Made by a program: the position numbers and the translations under genes. Shown here piece after piece: positions 1-7,889 of a stretch of DNA of 64,000 nucleotides. How positions within the stretch are numbered: position 1 is the first letter of the stretch; every line of letters starts with the position of its first letter. The DNA is from CAVVEC01 sp963770485 (GTDB lineage: Bacteria; Acidobacteriota; Terriglobia; Terriglobales; Acidobacteriaceae): positions 382,989-446,988 of the forward strand of contig CAVYPX010000014.1 of NCBI GenBank assembly GCA_963770485.1, read 5' to 3'. The notes under the pieces were generated by a model that saw only the letters and a list, made by a program, of their open reading frames with translations, ran no database searches and was not told where the DNA came from.

Positions 1-195
1 GTAGAAAGTGGTTGGTCCAATAGCGGCGGTGGGACGGCTTGAGACACCGAGAGGCGCCAGTGGAACCAGAGGCTGAAACGAAGAAAAACAGCCCGAGCGA
101 ACTGAAAACGACCACCATTTTGACCGCTTTTACCTCCCTCGTACTTGTGGCAGCAGCAGCTAAACGATTTGTTGCGCCCCTAAAGGGGAGAACGC
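1..195 (+). promoter_or_regulatory. upstream region of mraZ / dcw cluster
   Basis: This stretch holds no convincing gene and should carry the promoter of the dcw cluster. A good Shine-Dalgarno (GGGGAG, 185-190) precedes the mraZ ATG at 196. MraZ proteins bind short direct repeats upstream of their own gene; single candidates AAAGTGG (5-11) and TGGGA (30-34) are visible, but no repeated array, which may lie off the window edge. Confidence 0.35.
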
Positions 196-636
196 ATGTT
201 TCGCGGCAATCACCCAACCCGCGTGGACGAAAAGGGAAGGCTAAAAGTCCCCGCGGAATTCAAGCGCGTGATCGACGAGAAGTACGGCACACAATTCTAC
301 ATCACGAGCCTGGATGGGAAGGTTGCTCAACTATATCCCTTCGAGGAATGGGAACGGATCGAGCAGAAGTTGGCGGCGCTCTCGACTTTCAATCCTACGA
401 AGAAGAAATTTTTGGACCGGGTGAACTACTGGGGGCAAGCGGTAGAGATGGACGGCCAGGGCCGGTTGTTAATGCCGCAGTTATTGCGCGATGCGGCGCA
501 GATCAAGGGCGAAGTGGCGGTTACCGGCAACCTGACCCATTTGATCGTGCGCAACCTGGAAGCGTACCGGCAGCAGATCGAGCAGGAAAAGTTTACGCCT
601 GAGGATGAGAAGACGCTCGACGAACTGGGCATCTAG
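196..636 (+). CDS. mraZ: MraZ transcriptional regulator of the dcw cluster
   Basis: MraZ is an AbrB-fold DNA-binding protein, usually the first gene of the dcw cluster, where it regulates the cluster. The 146-residue protein has the family length, the N-terminal MFRGNHPTRVDEKGRLKVP motif and a second SpoVT/AbrB-like repeat near residues 78-120 (WGQAVEMDGQGRLLMPQ). The ATG at 196 follows GGGGAG by 5 nt. Its stop overlaps the GTG of rsmH (TAGTG), indicating translational coupling. Confidence 0.96.
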   Translation: MFRGNHPTRVDEKGRLKVPAEFKRVIDEKYGTQFYITSLDGKVAQLYPFEEWERIEQKLAALSTFNPTKKKFLDRVNYWGQAVEMDGQGRLLMPQLLRDAAQIKGEVAVTGNLTHLIVRNLEAYRQQIEQEKFTPEDEKTLDELGI

Positions 637-1622
637 TGGGCGAGGGTTTAACAGACACCCCCGAGCGGGGTGGGCGTGGTGGCAGCCACGTTCCGGTTCT
701 TTTAAAGGAAGCGATCGACTTTTTAGCCGTCCGGCGTGGCGGGACTTATATCGACGCCACGGTGGGCCTAGGCGGCCACAGCTACGAAATCGCAAGACGC
801 CTCGGCGCACCGGGTCATTTGATTGGGCTCGATAAGGATCCTGCGGCGCTGGAAGTCGCGCGGGAGAAGCTAGCCGTCAGGCGTTGGCCTTTGGCCATTA
901 GCAAAAGCCAAGAGCCAGCGGCAAACAGCCAAGAACTCGGTTCTGCAGATTGGCCTCGGATCACACTGCTCCATAGATCGTTTGGCGACATAGCCAAAGG
1001 CCAATGGCCAACGGCCAAGGCTGGGGTTGACGGAATCTTGGCCGATCTTGGCGTAAGCAGCCTGCAATTCAGCGATCCGGCGCGAGGCTTCAGTTTTCAG
1101 GCGGAAGGACCGCTCGACATGCGGATGAACCCGCAAGCCGAGCTGACCGCCGAACAAGTGGTAAACCACTTCGACGAGCGCGAGCTTGCCGATGTGATTT
1201 ACGAATTCGGTGAGGAAAGGAGGTCGCGGAGAATCGCCAGAGCCATTGTCCGGTCGCGGCCGATACGAACTACCGCACAACTTGCGGATGTCATATCAGC
1301 CGCGGCCCGGCCAATGAAACACGAGCGCATTCATCCGGCGACCAGAACTTTCCAAGCAGTCCGAATCTTCGTAAACCATGAACTGGACGATCTGCGGGCG
1401 CTGCTGGAAGCGGCCCCGCAGGTGCTTAAACCGGGCGGACGGGTGGTGATCATCAGCTTTCACTCGCTGGAGGACCGCATCGTAAAAGATGCCCTCCGCG
1501 AGGGAGCGAAGAAGGGTCACTACCAGATTCTGACGAAAAAGCCGGTGACGCCCGGAGCGGAGGAGATTGATCGCAACCCGCGGTCGCGCAGCGCAAAATT
1601 GCGCGCGGCGGAACGGATTTAG
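636..1622 (+). CDS. rsmH: 16S rRNA (cytosine(1402)-N(4))-methyltransferase RsmH (MraW)
   Basis: RsmH methylates N4 of C1402 in 16S rRNA using S-adenosylmethionine. The SAM-binding motif is seen as DATVGLGGHSYEIARRL, and DGILADLGVSS and the C-terminal ISFHSLEDR motif are present. The GTG start overlaps the mraZ stop. At 328 residues it is slightly long: two stretches with no family counterpart that I recall (about residues 83-105 and 119-128) are encoded by DNA with a clear 7-nt period (884-938 and 991-1018, NGGCCAA units), the same type of repeat seen between other genes here. They keep the frame and flank the conserved ITLLHRSFGDI segment. Confidence 0.95.
   Translation: MGEGLTDTPERGGRGGSHVPVLLKEAIDFLAVRRGGTYIDATVGLGGHSYEIARRLGAPGHLIGLDKDPAALEVAREKLAVRRWPLAISKSQEPAANSQELGSADWPRITLLHRSFGDIAKGQWPTAKAGVDGILADLGVSSLQFSDPARGFSFQAEGPLDMRMNPQAELTAEQVVNHFDERELADVIYEFGEERRSRRIARAIVRSRPIRTTAQLADVISAAARPMKHERIHPATRTFQAVRIFVNHELDDLRALLEAAPQVLKPGGRVVIISFHSLEDRIVKDALREGAKKGHYQILTKKPVTPGAEEIDRNPRSRSAKLRAAERI
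884..1018. repeat. period-7 repeat arms inside rsmH
   Basis: Two tracts lie inside the coding sequence. At 884-938 successive heptamers run TTGGCCT, TTGGCCA, TTAGCAA, AAGCCAA, GAGCCAG, CGGCAAA, CAGCCAA; at 991-1018 they run TAGCCAA, AGGCCAA, TGGCCAA, CGGCCAA. The start of the first is an inverted copy of the second (TTGGCCTTTGGCC against GGCCAAAGGCCAA), so the pair looks like the arms of one palindromic element. Confidence 0.7.
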
Positions 1623-1778
1623 TAGCGCCGGTCTCTGGCCGGCTCGATAAGCGGTCGAAGACGACCGACCGGGCGGCTGGCGAGGACGCCAGCGCTACAA
1701 ACAGGTTTCCGGAACGGCATCGCCTCTCACACAAGGGCGAAACACAATCTCCACCTTCTCTCACGATGCCGTTCCGGA
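1621..1778. repeat. two palindromic intergenic elements
   Basis: The 190-nt gap after rsmH is filled with palindromes. At 1621-1699 an imperfect inverted repeat has arms starting TAGTAGCGCCGG and ending CCAGCGCTACA. At 1708-1722 and 1764-1778 there is a perfect 15-bp inverted repeat (TCCGGAACGGCATCG) around a 41-nt loop. There is no U-run, so these do not look like intrinsic terminators. Confidence 0.7.
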
Positions 1779-1812
1779 GAGGTTCTAAGCGGTAGGTAGA
1801 AACGAGGAAACG

Positions 1813-1974
1813 ATGTACACAGGAACATTGATTGAAGACTTGATGAAAACGGTTGAGCACAATGAAAAGCGATCCCTGCAGGTGGGCTCGCAGGACGAGA
1901 AACTGGCGCACTTCTACACGGTTTCGCAGTTCGAACTTACGCAATTCGAGTCTACGCTGGGCGGAGCCGCATAA
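1813..1974 (+). CDS. 53-residue hypothetical protein between rsmH and ftsL
   Basis: I do not recognise this small ORF. It starts with ATG after GAGGAAA and ends in TAA directly against the ATG of ftsL (TAAATG), the tight spacing of a coupled operon gene. The 53-residue product begins MYTGTLIEDLMKTVEH and ends FESTLGGAA; it is soluble and mildly acidic, with no cysteine, signal peptide or membrane segment. Position, Shine-Dalgarno and exact abutment support a real gene; no function can be inferred beyond a possible link to division. Confidence 0.7.
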   Translation: MYTGTLIEDLMKTVEHNEKRSLQVGSQDEKLAHFYTVSQFELTQFESTLGGAA

Positions 1975-2439
1975 ATGGCTGCCGCCGCCACGATAATCCA
2001 AGGCGGGCGCCGCAGCCGTCGCAACCCGTGCTGGAGCGGCACACCGGAAATCTACTTTGCCAAGCCGATCGACAACTCGCGCCTGGTCAAGGTCGAAGAT
2101 CCCCGGCGCAGCCACGAGATGAAACAGTTCGGGATTGCCCTGGGCTGCCTTTTCCTGCTGGTGATGACGTATGCCTGGCAGCACTTCCGAGCCATCGAGT
2201 ACGGCTACAAAATCGAGTTGCTGAAGGGGCAGCGCAACGCCTTAGTGGAACTAAACCGGGACCTGCACCTGGAGGAAGCGTCGCTGCGCTCTCCTGATCG
2301 GATTGACCGGCTGGCGCGGCAGTACGGAATGCAGCCGCCCCAGGCGGGCCAGGTCATCCGCATGGACTCGGCCACGCAGGACGCGAACACGCCCGTCATG
2401 GCCAGCGCCGTCCCGGTGTCGGTAGTTTCGGTGCCCTAA
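1975..2439 (+). CDS. ftsL: FtsL-like cell division protein
   Basis: FtsL is a small bitopic divisome protein working with FtsB/DivIC and FtsQ to activate FtsWI. This 154-residue protein has a basic cytoplasmic N-terminus, one membrane helix at about residues 50-66 (FGIALGCLFLLVMTYAW), then a periplasmic coiled-coil-like stretch with leucines spaced as in FtsL (IELLKGQRNALVELNRDL) and the FtsL-type ending RIDRLARQYGMQPPQ. FtsL sequences diverge strongly, so the call rests on topology and position between rsmH and ftsI. The N-terminal 45 residues are longer than in E. coli FtsL. Confidence 0.85.
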   Translation: MAAAATIIQGGRRSRRNPCWSGTPEIYFAKPIDNSRLVKVEDPRRSHEMKQFGIALGCLFLLVMTYAWQHFRAIEYGYKIELLKGQRNALVELNRDLHLEEASLRSPDRIDRLARQYGMQPPQAGQVIRMDSATQDANTPVMASAVPVSVVSVP

Positions 2440-2452
2440 GCGAACTGCAGCT

Positions 2453-2492
2453 AAGCCACGGATTTACACCGATGAACACGGATCTGAACACA
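2453..2492. repeat. dispersed repeat arm (CCACGGATTTACACC type)
   Basis: The ftsL-ftsI gap contains CCACGGATTTACACCGATG followed by AACACGGATCTG, the same family as the inverted element at 12999-13075 between murG and murC. Only one arm is obvious here. Confidence 0.55.
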
Positions 2493-2570
2493 GGCAAGAA
2501 GAATTATCCGTCAGAATCCGAGTAAATCTGCAGCCAGGTTTTTGGCGGTCTCCGTACTTTGGGGGCCGCC

Positions 2571-4793
2571 ATGTTTGTCTGGAATCCGCCGATGACCGCC
2601 ACCACACCTCGCAATCGCACCGACACCCGACTCTACCTGTTAGGCGCCCTCCTCGTGCTTTGGTGTGGGGGCATCTGTGCCCGCCTTGTCTACCTGCAAA
2701 TTTTCCGTTATGGCAGCTTTGAGCGGCGAGCGCAACGCCAGCAACAGCGCACGGTAGATGTCGCGGCCAAGCGGGGAATCATCTACGATCGCACCGGCCG
2801 CGAGTTGGCGATGTCCATTTCCGTGGAGTCCGCCTTTGCTGTGCCGACGGAGATTCCCGACCTTGCCGGAACCATCTCTCTAATCTCACGAATCACCAAA
2901 TCGGACCCTCGCGAGACCCTGGCCAGATGCAAAGCCGCCAAAACTTTCTGCTGGGTGGCGCGCAAGGCAGACGCCGAGATTGCCGACCGCATTCGTAATC
3001 TGAATCTGCGCGGCATTTATTTTCAAAAGGAATCCAAGCGTTTCTACCCCAATCGCGAACTGGCAGCCCAAATCCTCGGCTACGTCGGCATGGATGATGA
3101 GGGCCTCAGCGGCATCGAGCGCGCATACGACGAGAAGGTACGCGGAGAACCCGGACAGATGCTGATCTCCGTCGACGCGCGTAAGCAATGGTTCGGCAGC
3201 GTGGAGAAGCAGCCGAAGCAGGGTACAAACGTGGTGCTGACCATCGATCAGCAAATCCAGTACATTGCCGAGCGCGAGCTGCAAACGGCGATGGAGCAGA
3301 CCCATGCAGAAACCGGGACCATCATCGTAGAAAACCCGCACACCGGTGAGATCTTGGCATTGGCAAACCGGCCTACATTCAACCCGAATCTGGCGCGCGA
3401 AATTACCTCCGACAGATTGAAAGATCATGCCGTCAGCGACGTTTACGAGCCCGGCTCGACGTTCAAACTTGTAACCATCTCCGCCGCGTTGGATCAGAAG
3501 CTGACCCAGCCGGACGAAAAATTTGACTGCCAGATGGGCTCGATCGTTATCAATGGGCGTCGCATCCACGACTGGCACCCTTTCGGCGTCATGCCGGTCT
3601 CTGACATCCTGGCGCACTCCAGCGACGTGGGCGCCATTAAGATCGCACTGCGCCTCGGGGATGAACGCCTCTACCAGTACATCAAGGCTTACGGCTTCGG
3701 GCAGCAAACCGGAATTGAGCTGCCGGGCGAGACGCGTGGCTTGACCAAGCCGCTGAAGCGTTGGTCGAAAGTCTCCATCGGCGCTATTTCCATGGGACAG
3801 GAAATCGGGGTCTCGCCCCTGCAGCTCGCTGCTATGGTCTCGACGATCGCCAATGACGGCGTATGGGTTGCCTCTCGGATTGTGGCCGCCACAACCGAAC
3901 CGCAAAGCGCGCCGCAGACGATCGCCTTTCACCCGGTGCAGGACCGTAGGGTGATCTCACCTCTGACCGCGGCAGAGATGAAGCAGATGATGCAGGGGGT
4001 AGTGCTCCGCGGTACAGGGCGTAAGGCAATCCTCGTGGGCTACAGCTCTGCGGGCAAAACCGGAACCGCACAGAAAGTAGATCCGGCGACGCACACTTAT
4101 TCCCGCACAAAATACATCGCATCCTTCGCGGGATTTGCACCTGTAAATACTCCGGCGATCACAGTTGCGGTGATTCTGGATTCACCGCTCGGCGGGCACC
4201 ACGGCGGGCAGGTCGCCGCACCAGTGTTTCAGCGGGTCGCGCAGCAAGTATTGGAATACCTGCACACCCCGCACGATGTCGAGCTGCCTCTGAACCGGCA
4301 ACTGCTGATGGCTTCGCAGCCAGTAAAGGATCAGGATCTGGCGGAGGGATCCCCGGATCACTTGGGAGAGCCGGTTGATGTCGCGGAAGCTCCAAGTATC
4401 GATTCTGCGCCGCTGCCAAGCCTTGCCAATGGATCGTCGCAAGGGGTCGTCGGCGTCGTAGTCCCCGCGGCACTTCGCCAGCGTGAAACTGCGTCGGCAA
4501 CGGGCCCAGAGACAGCGCAATCTTCGCCGGTGGCAGTTACCAATTCGCAGAGCCCATTGGCAAAGGCTTCCGATCGTCAGCCAGCCAGCGGCACCGTCGT
4601 GCTCGACGTCGAACAAGGCGGAATCGCCGTGCCGTCATTCGCTGGCAAGAGCGTGCGGGCCGCCATCGAAATGGCGGAGGAGAGCGGGTTGGATCTGGAT
4701 GCGGTGGGTAGCGGTTTGGCTCGCGAGCAATCACCCGCACCGGGTTCGCATGTGGCTGCCGGATCCCGCGTGACCATAAGGTTCGGACGGTGA
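2571..4793 (+). CDS. ftsI: FtsI / class B penicillin-binding protein with C-terminal PASTA domain
   Basis: This is the septal DD-transpeptidase that crosslinks peptidoglycan with FtsW. One N-terminal membrane helix (LYLLGALLVLWCGGICARLV) is followed by the PBP dimerisation domain (RGIIYDRTGRELA) and the transpeptidase domain with SxxK in YEPGSTFKLV and KTG in AGKTGTAQK. The second motif reads HSSDVGA, with Asp where SxN is usual. A Pro/Ser/Ala-rich linker leads to one C-terminal PASTA domain (about residues 675-740). I chose the ATG at 2571; a TTG at 2559 and an ATG at 2592 are alternatives and none has a strong Shine-Dalgarno. Confidence 0.94.
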   Translation: MFVWNPPMTATTPRNRTDTRLYLLGALLVLWCGGICARLVYLQIFRYGSFERRAQRQQQRTVDVAAKRGIIYDRTGRELAMSISVESAFAVPTEIPDLAGTISLISRITKSDPRETLARCKAAKTFCWVARKADAEIADRIRNLNLRGIYFQKESKRFYPNRELAAQILGYVGMDDEGLSGIERAYDEKVRGEPGQMLISVDARKQWFGSVEKQPKQGTNVVLTIDQQIQYIAERELQTAMEQTHAETGTIIVENPHTGEILALANRPTFNPNLAREITSDRLKDHAVSDVYEPGSTFKLVTISAALDQKLTQPDEKFDCQMGSIVINGRRIHDWHPFGVMPVSDILAHSSDVGAIKIALRLGDERLYQYIKAYGFGQQTGIELPGETRGLTKPLKRWSKVSIGAISMGQEIGVSPLQLAAMVSTIANDGVWVASRIVAATTEPQSAPQTIAFHPVQDRRVISPLTAAEMKQMMQGVVLRGTGRKAILVGYSSAGKTGTAQKVDPATHTYSRTKYIASFAGFAPVNTPAITVAVILDSPLGGHHGGQVAAPVFQRVAQQVLEYLHTPHDVELPLNRQLLMASQPVKDQDLAEGSPDHLGEPVDVAEAPSIDSAPLPSLANGSSQGVVGVVVPAALRQRETASATGPETAQSSPVAVTNSQSPLAKASDRQPASGTVVLDVEQGGIAVPSFAGKSVRAAIEMAEESGLDLDAVGSGLAREQSPAPGSHVAAGSRVTIRFGR

Positions 4794-4812
4794 GAAGGTT
4801 GCGCCCCGTGTT

Positions 4813-4872
4813 CTCCGTGTCCTCTGTGGTTGATTTGAAACGGTCGGCGAAATAACCACTGAGGACACAGAG
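4813..4872. repeat. inverted repeat of the CCTCTGTGGTT type
   Basis: Arms CTCCGTGTCCTCTGTGGTT (4813-4831) and AACCACTGAGGACACAGAG (4854-4872) form an imperfect hairpin in the ftsI-murE gap. The same family recurs at 9026-9164, near 10655-10685, at 22963-22992 and at 23727-23756. Confidence 0.7.
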
Positions 4873-4911
4873 TCATAAGTCGCGTTTGCATGTTTCCCCT
4901 TTGCCGTGCCA

Positions 4912-4917
4912 TATAAT
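4912..4917 (+). promoter_or_regulatory. candidate -10 box of murE (leaderless)
   Basis: A perfect TATAAT ends 8 nt before the murE ATG and no Shine-Dalgarno lies between, so transcription would start at or within a base or two of the start codon. No good -35 is visible (nearest TTGCAT at 4886-4891, spacing 20). Confidence 0.45.
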
Positions 4918-4925
4918 TCACTGCA

Positions 4926-6446
4926 ATGACCTTCCAACAGCTTCTCTATGGGGCGGAAATCCTGTCTCAGAGCGGAAATCCCAGCGTTAGTGGTTTGGAG
5001 TATGACTCGCGGAAGGTTAAGCCGGGAGATGTCTTCGTCGCCACGAAGGGCGAGGCCAGCGATGGCAACAAATTCATAGATCAAGCGATCGCTGCTGGGG
5101 CGGTAGCTGTCGTTTCCGATTCGGCAGCCGAGAAGCCGCGTCAAGGAGTGGCGTGGGCGCAAGTGCCGCACGGACGCCGCGCCCTCGCCCGGCTGAGCGC
5201 TAATTTTTACAAGCGGCCCGGTGAACGGCTTGCGGTTACTGGCATCACCGGCACGAACGGGAAGAGCACAACCGCGTTCCTGGTGGAAGCGATCTTCACC
5301 GCAGCCAATCGCAAGAGCGCGTTGATCGGTACGATCGAGTATCACGTGGCCGGAAAGGTCCTGGCTGCGCCTCACACAACCCCCGAATCGCTTGATCTGA
5401 ATCGAATCCTGAACCAAGCCCTCGGGGACGGCGCAACCGAAGCCGTAATGGAAGTCTCCTCCCACGCCCTCGCCCAGCAGCGCGTGTACGGCATTCCTTT
5501 CGATGTCGCGGTGTTCACCAACTTGACTCGCGATCATCTCGACTATCATCACACAATGGAAGAGTACTTTGCCGCAAAGCGAGTGCTGTTCGAGGGCTGC
5601 GGCACGGATCCACCTCGCACGGCGGTGATCAACGCCGACGATGAGTACGGTCAGAAGTTAGGGCGAGCCAGCCGGCATCACGGCTCTCAAGTTCTGACCT
5701 ATGGTCTGACCCAGGCGGATTTCCACGCTGACAAAGTGGACATCGCACCGCGGGGAACGCGCTTTGATCTCGTCATGCCGGAAGGAGTCATTCCACTCTT
5801 TTCTCCCCTTATCGGCAAAGTAAATGTCTACAACATTCTGGCTGCGGCAGGTGCGGCCTATGCGCGGGGCTGCAAGCCCGACGTGATTGCCCGGGGGGTT
5901 GAGCGGCTAAGCCGCGTACCCGGCCGTTTCGAGCGCGTGGACTGCCGACAGCCATTTACCGTCGTAGTGGATTACGCCCATACGGACGACGCTCTCCGCA
6001 ATTTAACTGCGTTAGCTCGAGAATTCGTGCAGCGAGCCGGGCACAAGGGACGCGTGATCGCAGTGTTCGGCTGCGGCGGCGACCGTGACCGCGCCAAGCG
6101 CCCGCTGATGGGCGAAGCCGCTGGGCGGGGAAGCGATTTCGTGGTGCTGACTTCGGACAATCCGCGCAGCGAGGATCCCCTGGCTATTATTAACGATGCC
6201 ATGGTTGGCCTGCAGCGCTCCGGTGCGAGATACAAAGTGGAACCGGACCGCAGAGCTGCCATCGCTCTGGCCGTCCATGAGGCCGGGCCGGGCGACATCG
6301 TCCTCATTGCAGGCAAGGGCCATGAAAAACTACAGGTCACGCGCGAGGGATCCATTCCGTTCGACGATGTGGATGTAGCCCAGCAGGTCTTGCGGGATGC
6401 GGGATACAGTTGGGAACCTGTGAACGCTGCTGCGGGAAAGGATTGA
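4926..6446 (+). CDS. murE: UDP-MurNAc-tripeptide synthetase MurE (meso-diaminopimelate adding)
   Basis: MurE adds the third amino acid to UDP-MurNAc-L-Ala-D-Glu in the cytoplasm, using ATP. The P-loop GITGTNGKSTT lies near residue 106, the central Mur ligase domain contains EVSSHALAQQRV, and the C-terminal domain carries DNPRSEDP near residue 411; the DNPR motif is the known signature for meso-diaminopimelate rather than lysine. At 506 residues it has family length. The ATG lacks a Shine-Dalgarno but sits 8 nt after TATAAT. The TGA stop overlaps the murF ATG. Confidence 0.96.
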   Translation: MTFQQLLYGAEILSQSGNPSVSGLEYDSRKVKPGDVFVATKGEASDGNKFIDQAIAAGAVAVVSDSAAEKPRQGVAWAQVPHGRRALARLSANFYKRPGERLAVTGITGTNGKSTTAFLVEAIFTAANRKSALIGTIEYHVAGKVLAAPHTTPESLDLNRILNQALGDGATEAVMEVSSHALAQQRVYGIPFDVAVFTNLTRDHLDYHHTMEEYFAAKRVLFEGCGTDPPRTAVINADDEYGQKLGRASRHHGSQVLTYGLTQADFHADKVDIAPRGTRFDLVMPEGVIPLFSPLIGKVNVYNILAAAGAAYARGCKPDVIARGVERLSRVPGRFERVDCRQPFTVVVDYAHTDDALRNLTALAREFVQRAGHKGRVIAVFGCGGDRDRAKRPLMGEAAGRGSDFVVLTSDNPRSEDPLAIINDAMVGLQRSGARYKVEPDRRAAIALAVHEAGPGDIVLIAGKGHEKLQVTREGSIPFDDVDVAQQVLRDAGYSWEPVNAAAGKD

Positions 6447-7828
6447 TGAAACTGCCGCTCAGTCGAGTTGCCGAGTTTCTTTCCGCCACCGGCGAGTTTG
6501 ACCACAAAGCCGTGGCCCAGGGATATTCCATCGACTCCCGCACCATCCTCCCCGGGCAGCTATTCTTCGCGGTCAAGGGAGAGCGGATGGATGGGCACGA
6601 TTTTGCGGGGCAAGCGCTGGAAAAAGGCGCAGTGGCCGCAGTGATCCGCAAAGACCAACTCACCCGTTTTCCAGTGAAGTCGCGCCTCATGGCGGTGGAC
6701 GACACCCTGTCTGCATTACAAACCTTGGGAACTGCGGTCCGGCGCTTGTGGGGAAAACCGCTGGTCGGCGTGACGGGATCCACGGGAAAGACCACCACCA
6801 AGGAAGCCATCGCCCACGTACTTTCCCAGCGTTTTCGTGTTCTGAAGTCAGAAGGGAACTTCAATAATCATTTCGGGCTGCCCCTGATGCTGCTGAAGCT
6901 CGAGCCGGACCACGACATTGCTGTTATCGAGATGGGGATGTCGCGCTCGGGGGAAATCGCTGCTCTGGCCAAAATTGCGCAGCCGGAAATTGGTGTGGTC
7001 ACCAACGTGGCTCCGGTGCATCTGGAATTTTTCAAGTCCGTGGGCGAGATCGCGCGCGCGAAGTACGAGTTGGTGGAGTCCTTGCCGGCCGGGGGCACGG
7101 CGGTGCTCAATGCCGACGATGAGTACGTTTCTCAGTTTGGCCGGGATTTTCACGGGAAGGTCGTCATGTTCGGCCTGCGACCGCCCGCCGATGTGCGCGC
7201 CGAAGATATCGAGCAACTCGGCGCAGCGGGTTCAAGCTTCAACCTGGTGGTGGAGAGCTGCCGGGCGAAAGCTACCTTGCCGCTGGTAGGCGCTCACAAT
7301 ATCTACAATGCGTTGGCTGCCGTCGCTGTGGGGTTGGAACGCGGGCTATGTCTTTCGGAAGCTGTCGCCGCGCTGGCCTCACTTACACCGGCGGACAAAC
7401 GTGGGCAGGTTGTTCGAGTGGGTAACATCACGGTCATCAACGATTGCTACAATTCCAATCCGAAAGCCCTTGATGCCATGGTGGACACATTAGCGGCGAT
7501 GCCCGCGTCGCGCCGTATCGTGGTCGCGGGTGAGATGCTGGAGTTAGGGCCGTCTGGCGAAGAACTGCATCGCCGCTCCGGCCAGCACATGGCGGAACGT
7601 AACATCGATGTGCTGCTGGGAGTGCGCGGCCTTGCGCGGCCGATGGTCGAAGCTGCGTGCCAGGCGGGAATGCGGGCAGAGTTCGTCACTACTCCCGAAG
7701 AGGCGGGCGAATGGCTGGCGCGCCAAACCCGCGAAGGTGACGTCGTGCTCCTGAAGGCATCGCGTGGCGTGAAACTGGAGAGAGCCTTGGAGAAGTGGCA
7801 GCAAGATGCATCGGTCGTACGCAGCTAA
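6446..7828 (+). CDS. murF: UDP-MurNAc-tripeptide:D-Ala-D-Ala ligase MurF
   Basis: MurF joins D-Ala-D-Ala to the UDP-MurNAc tripeptide, completing the soluble precursor. The ATP-binding motif GVTGSTGKTTTKEAIAHVL, the central AVIEMGMSRSGEIAAL and the C-terminal INDCYNSNPKALDAM motif are typical of MurF. The ATG at 6446 shares a base with the murE stop (TGATG), so the two are translationally coupled. The product is 460 residues, the usual size. An in-frame GTG at 6410 lies inside murE and is not needed. Confidence 0.96.
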   Translation: MKLPLSRVAEFLSATGEFDHKAVAQGYSIDSRTILPGQLFFAVKGERMDGHDFAGQALEKGAVAAVIRKDQLTRFPVKSRLMAVDDTLSALQTLGTAVRRLWGKPLVGVTGSTGKTTTKEAIAHVLSQRFRVLKSEGNFNNHFGLPLMLLKLEPDHDIAVIEMGMSRSGEIAALAKIAQPEIGVVTNVAPVHLEFFKSVGEIARAKYELVESLPAGGTAVLNADDEYVSQFGRDFHGKVVMFGLRPPADVRAEDIEQLGAAGSSFNLVVESCRAKATLPLVGAHNIYNALAAVAVGLERGLCLSEAVAALASLTPADKRGQVVRVGNITVINDCYNSNPKALDAMVDTLAAMPASRRIVVAGEMLELGPSGEELHRRSGQHMAERNIDVLLGVRGLARPMVEAACQAGMRAEFVTTPEEAGEWLARQTREGDVVLLKASRGVKLERALEKWQQDASVVRS

Positions 7829-7842
7829 TTGGATGACGCGAA

Positions 7843-7877
7843 TGACTGACGACCAAGGGCCAAGGACCAACGACTAA
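7843..7877. repeat. period-7 array, 5 units, murF-mraY gap
   Basis: Exactly five heptamers run without interruption: TGACTGA, CGACCAA, GGGCCAA, GGACCAA, CGACTAA. It ends three bases before the mraY Shine-Dalgarno GGAGG (7881-7885). Confidence 0.75.
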
Positions 7878-7889
7878 AACGGAGGCGGA

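Noticed and set aside
39..602. A 187-residue open frame overlapping mraZ
   Set aside because: It overlaps mraZ in another frame, lacks any family motif and has low-complexity composition; mraZ explains the region.
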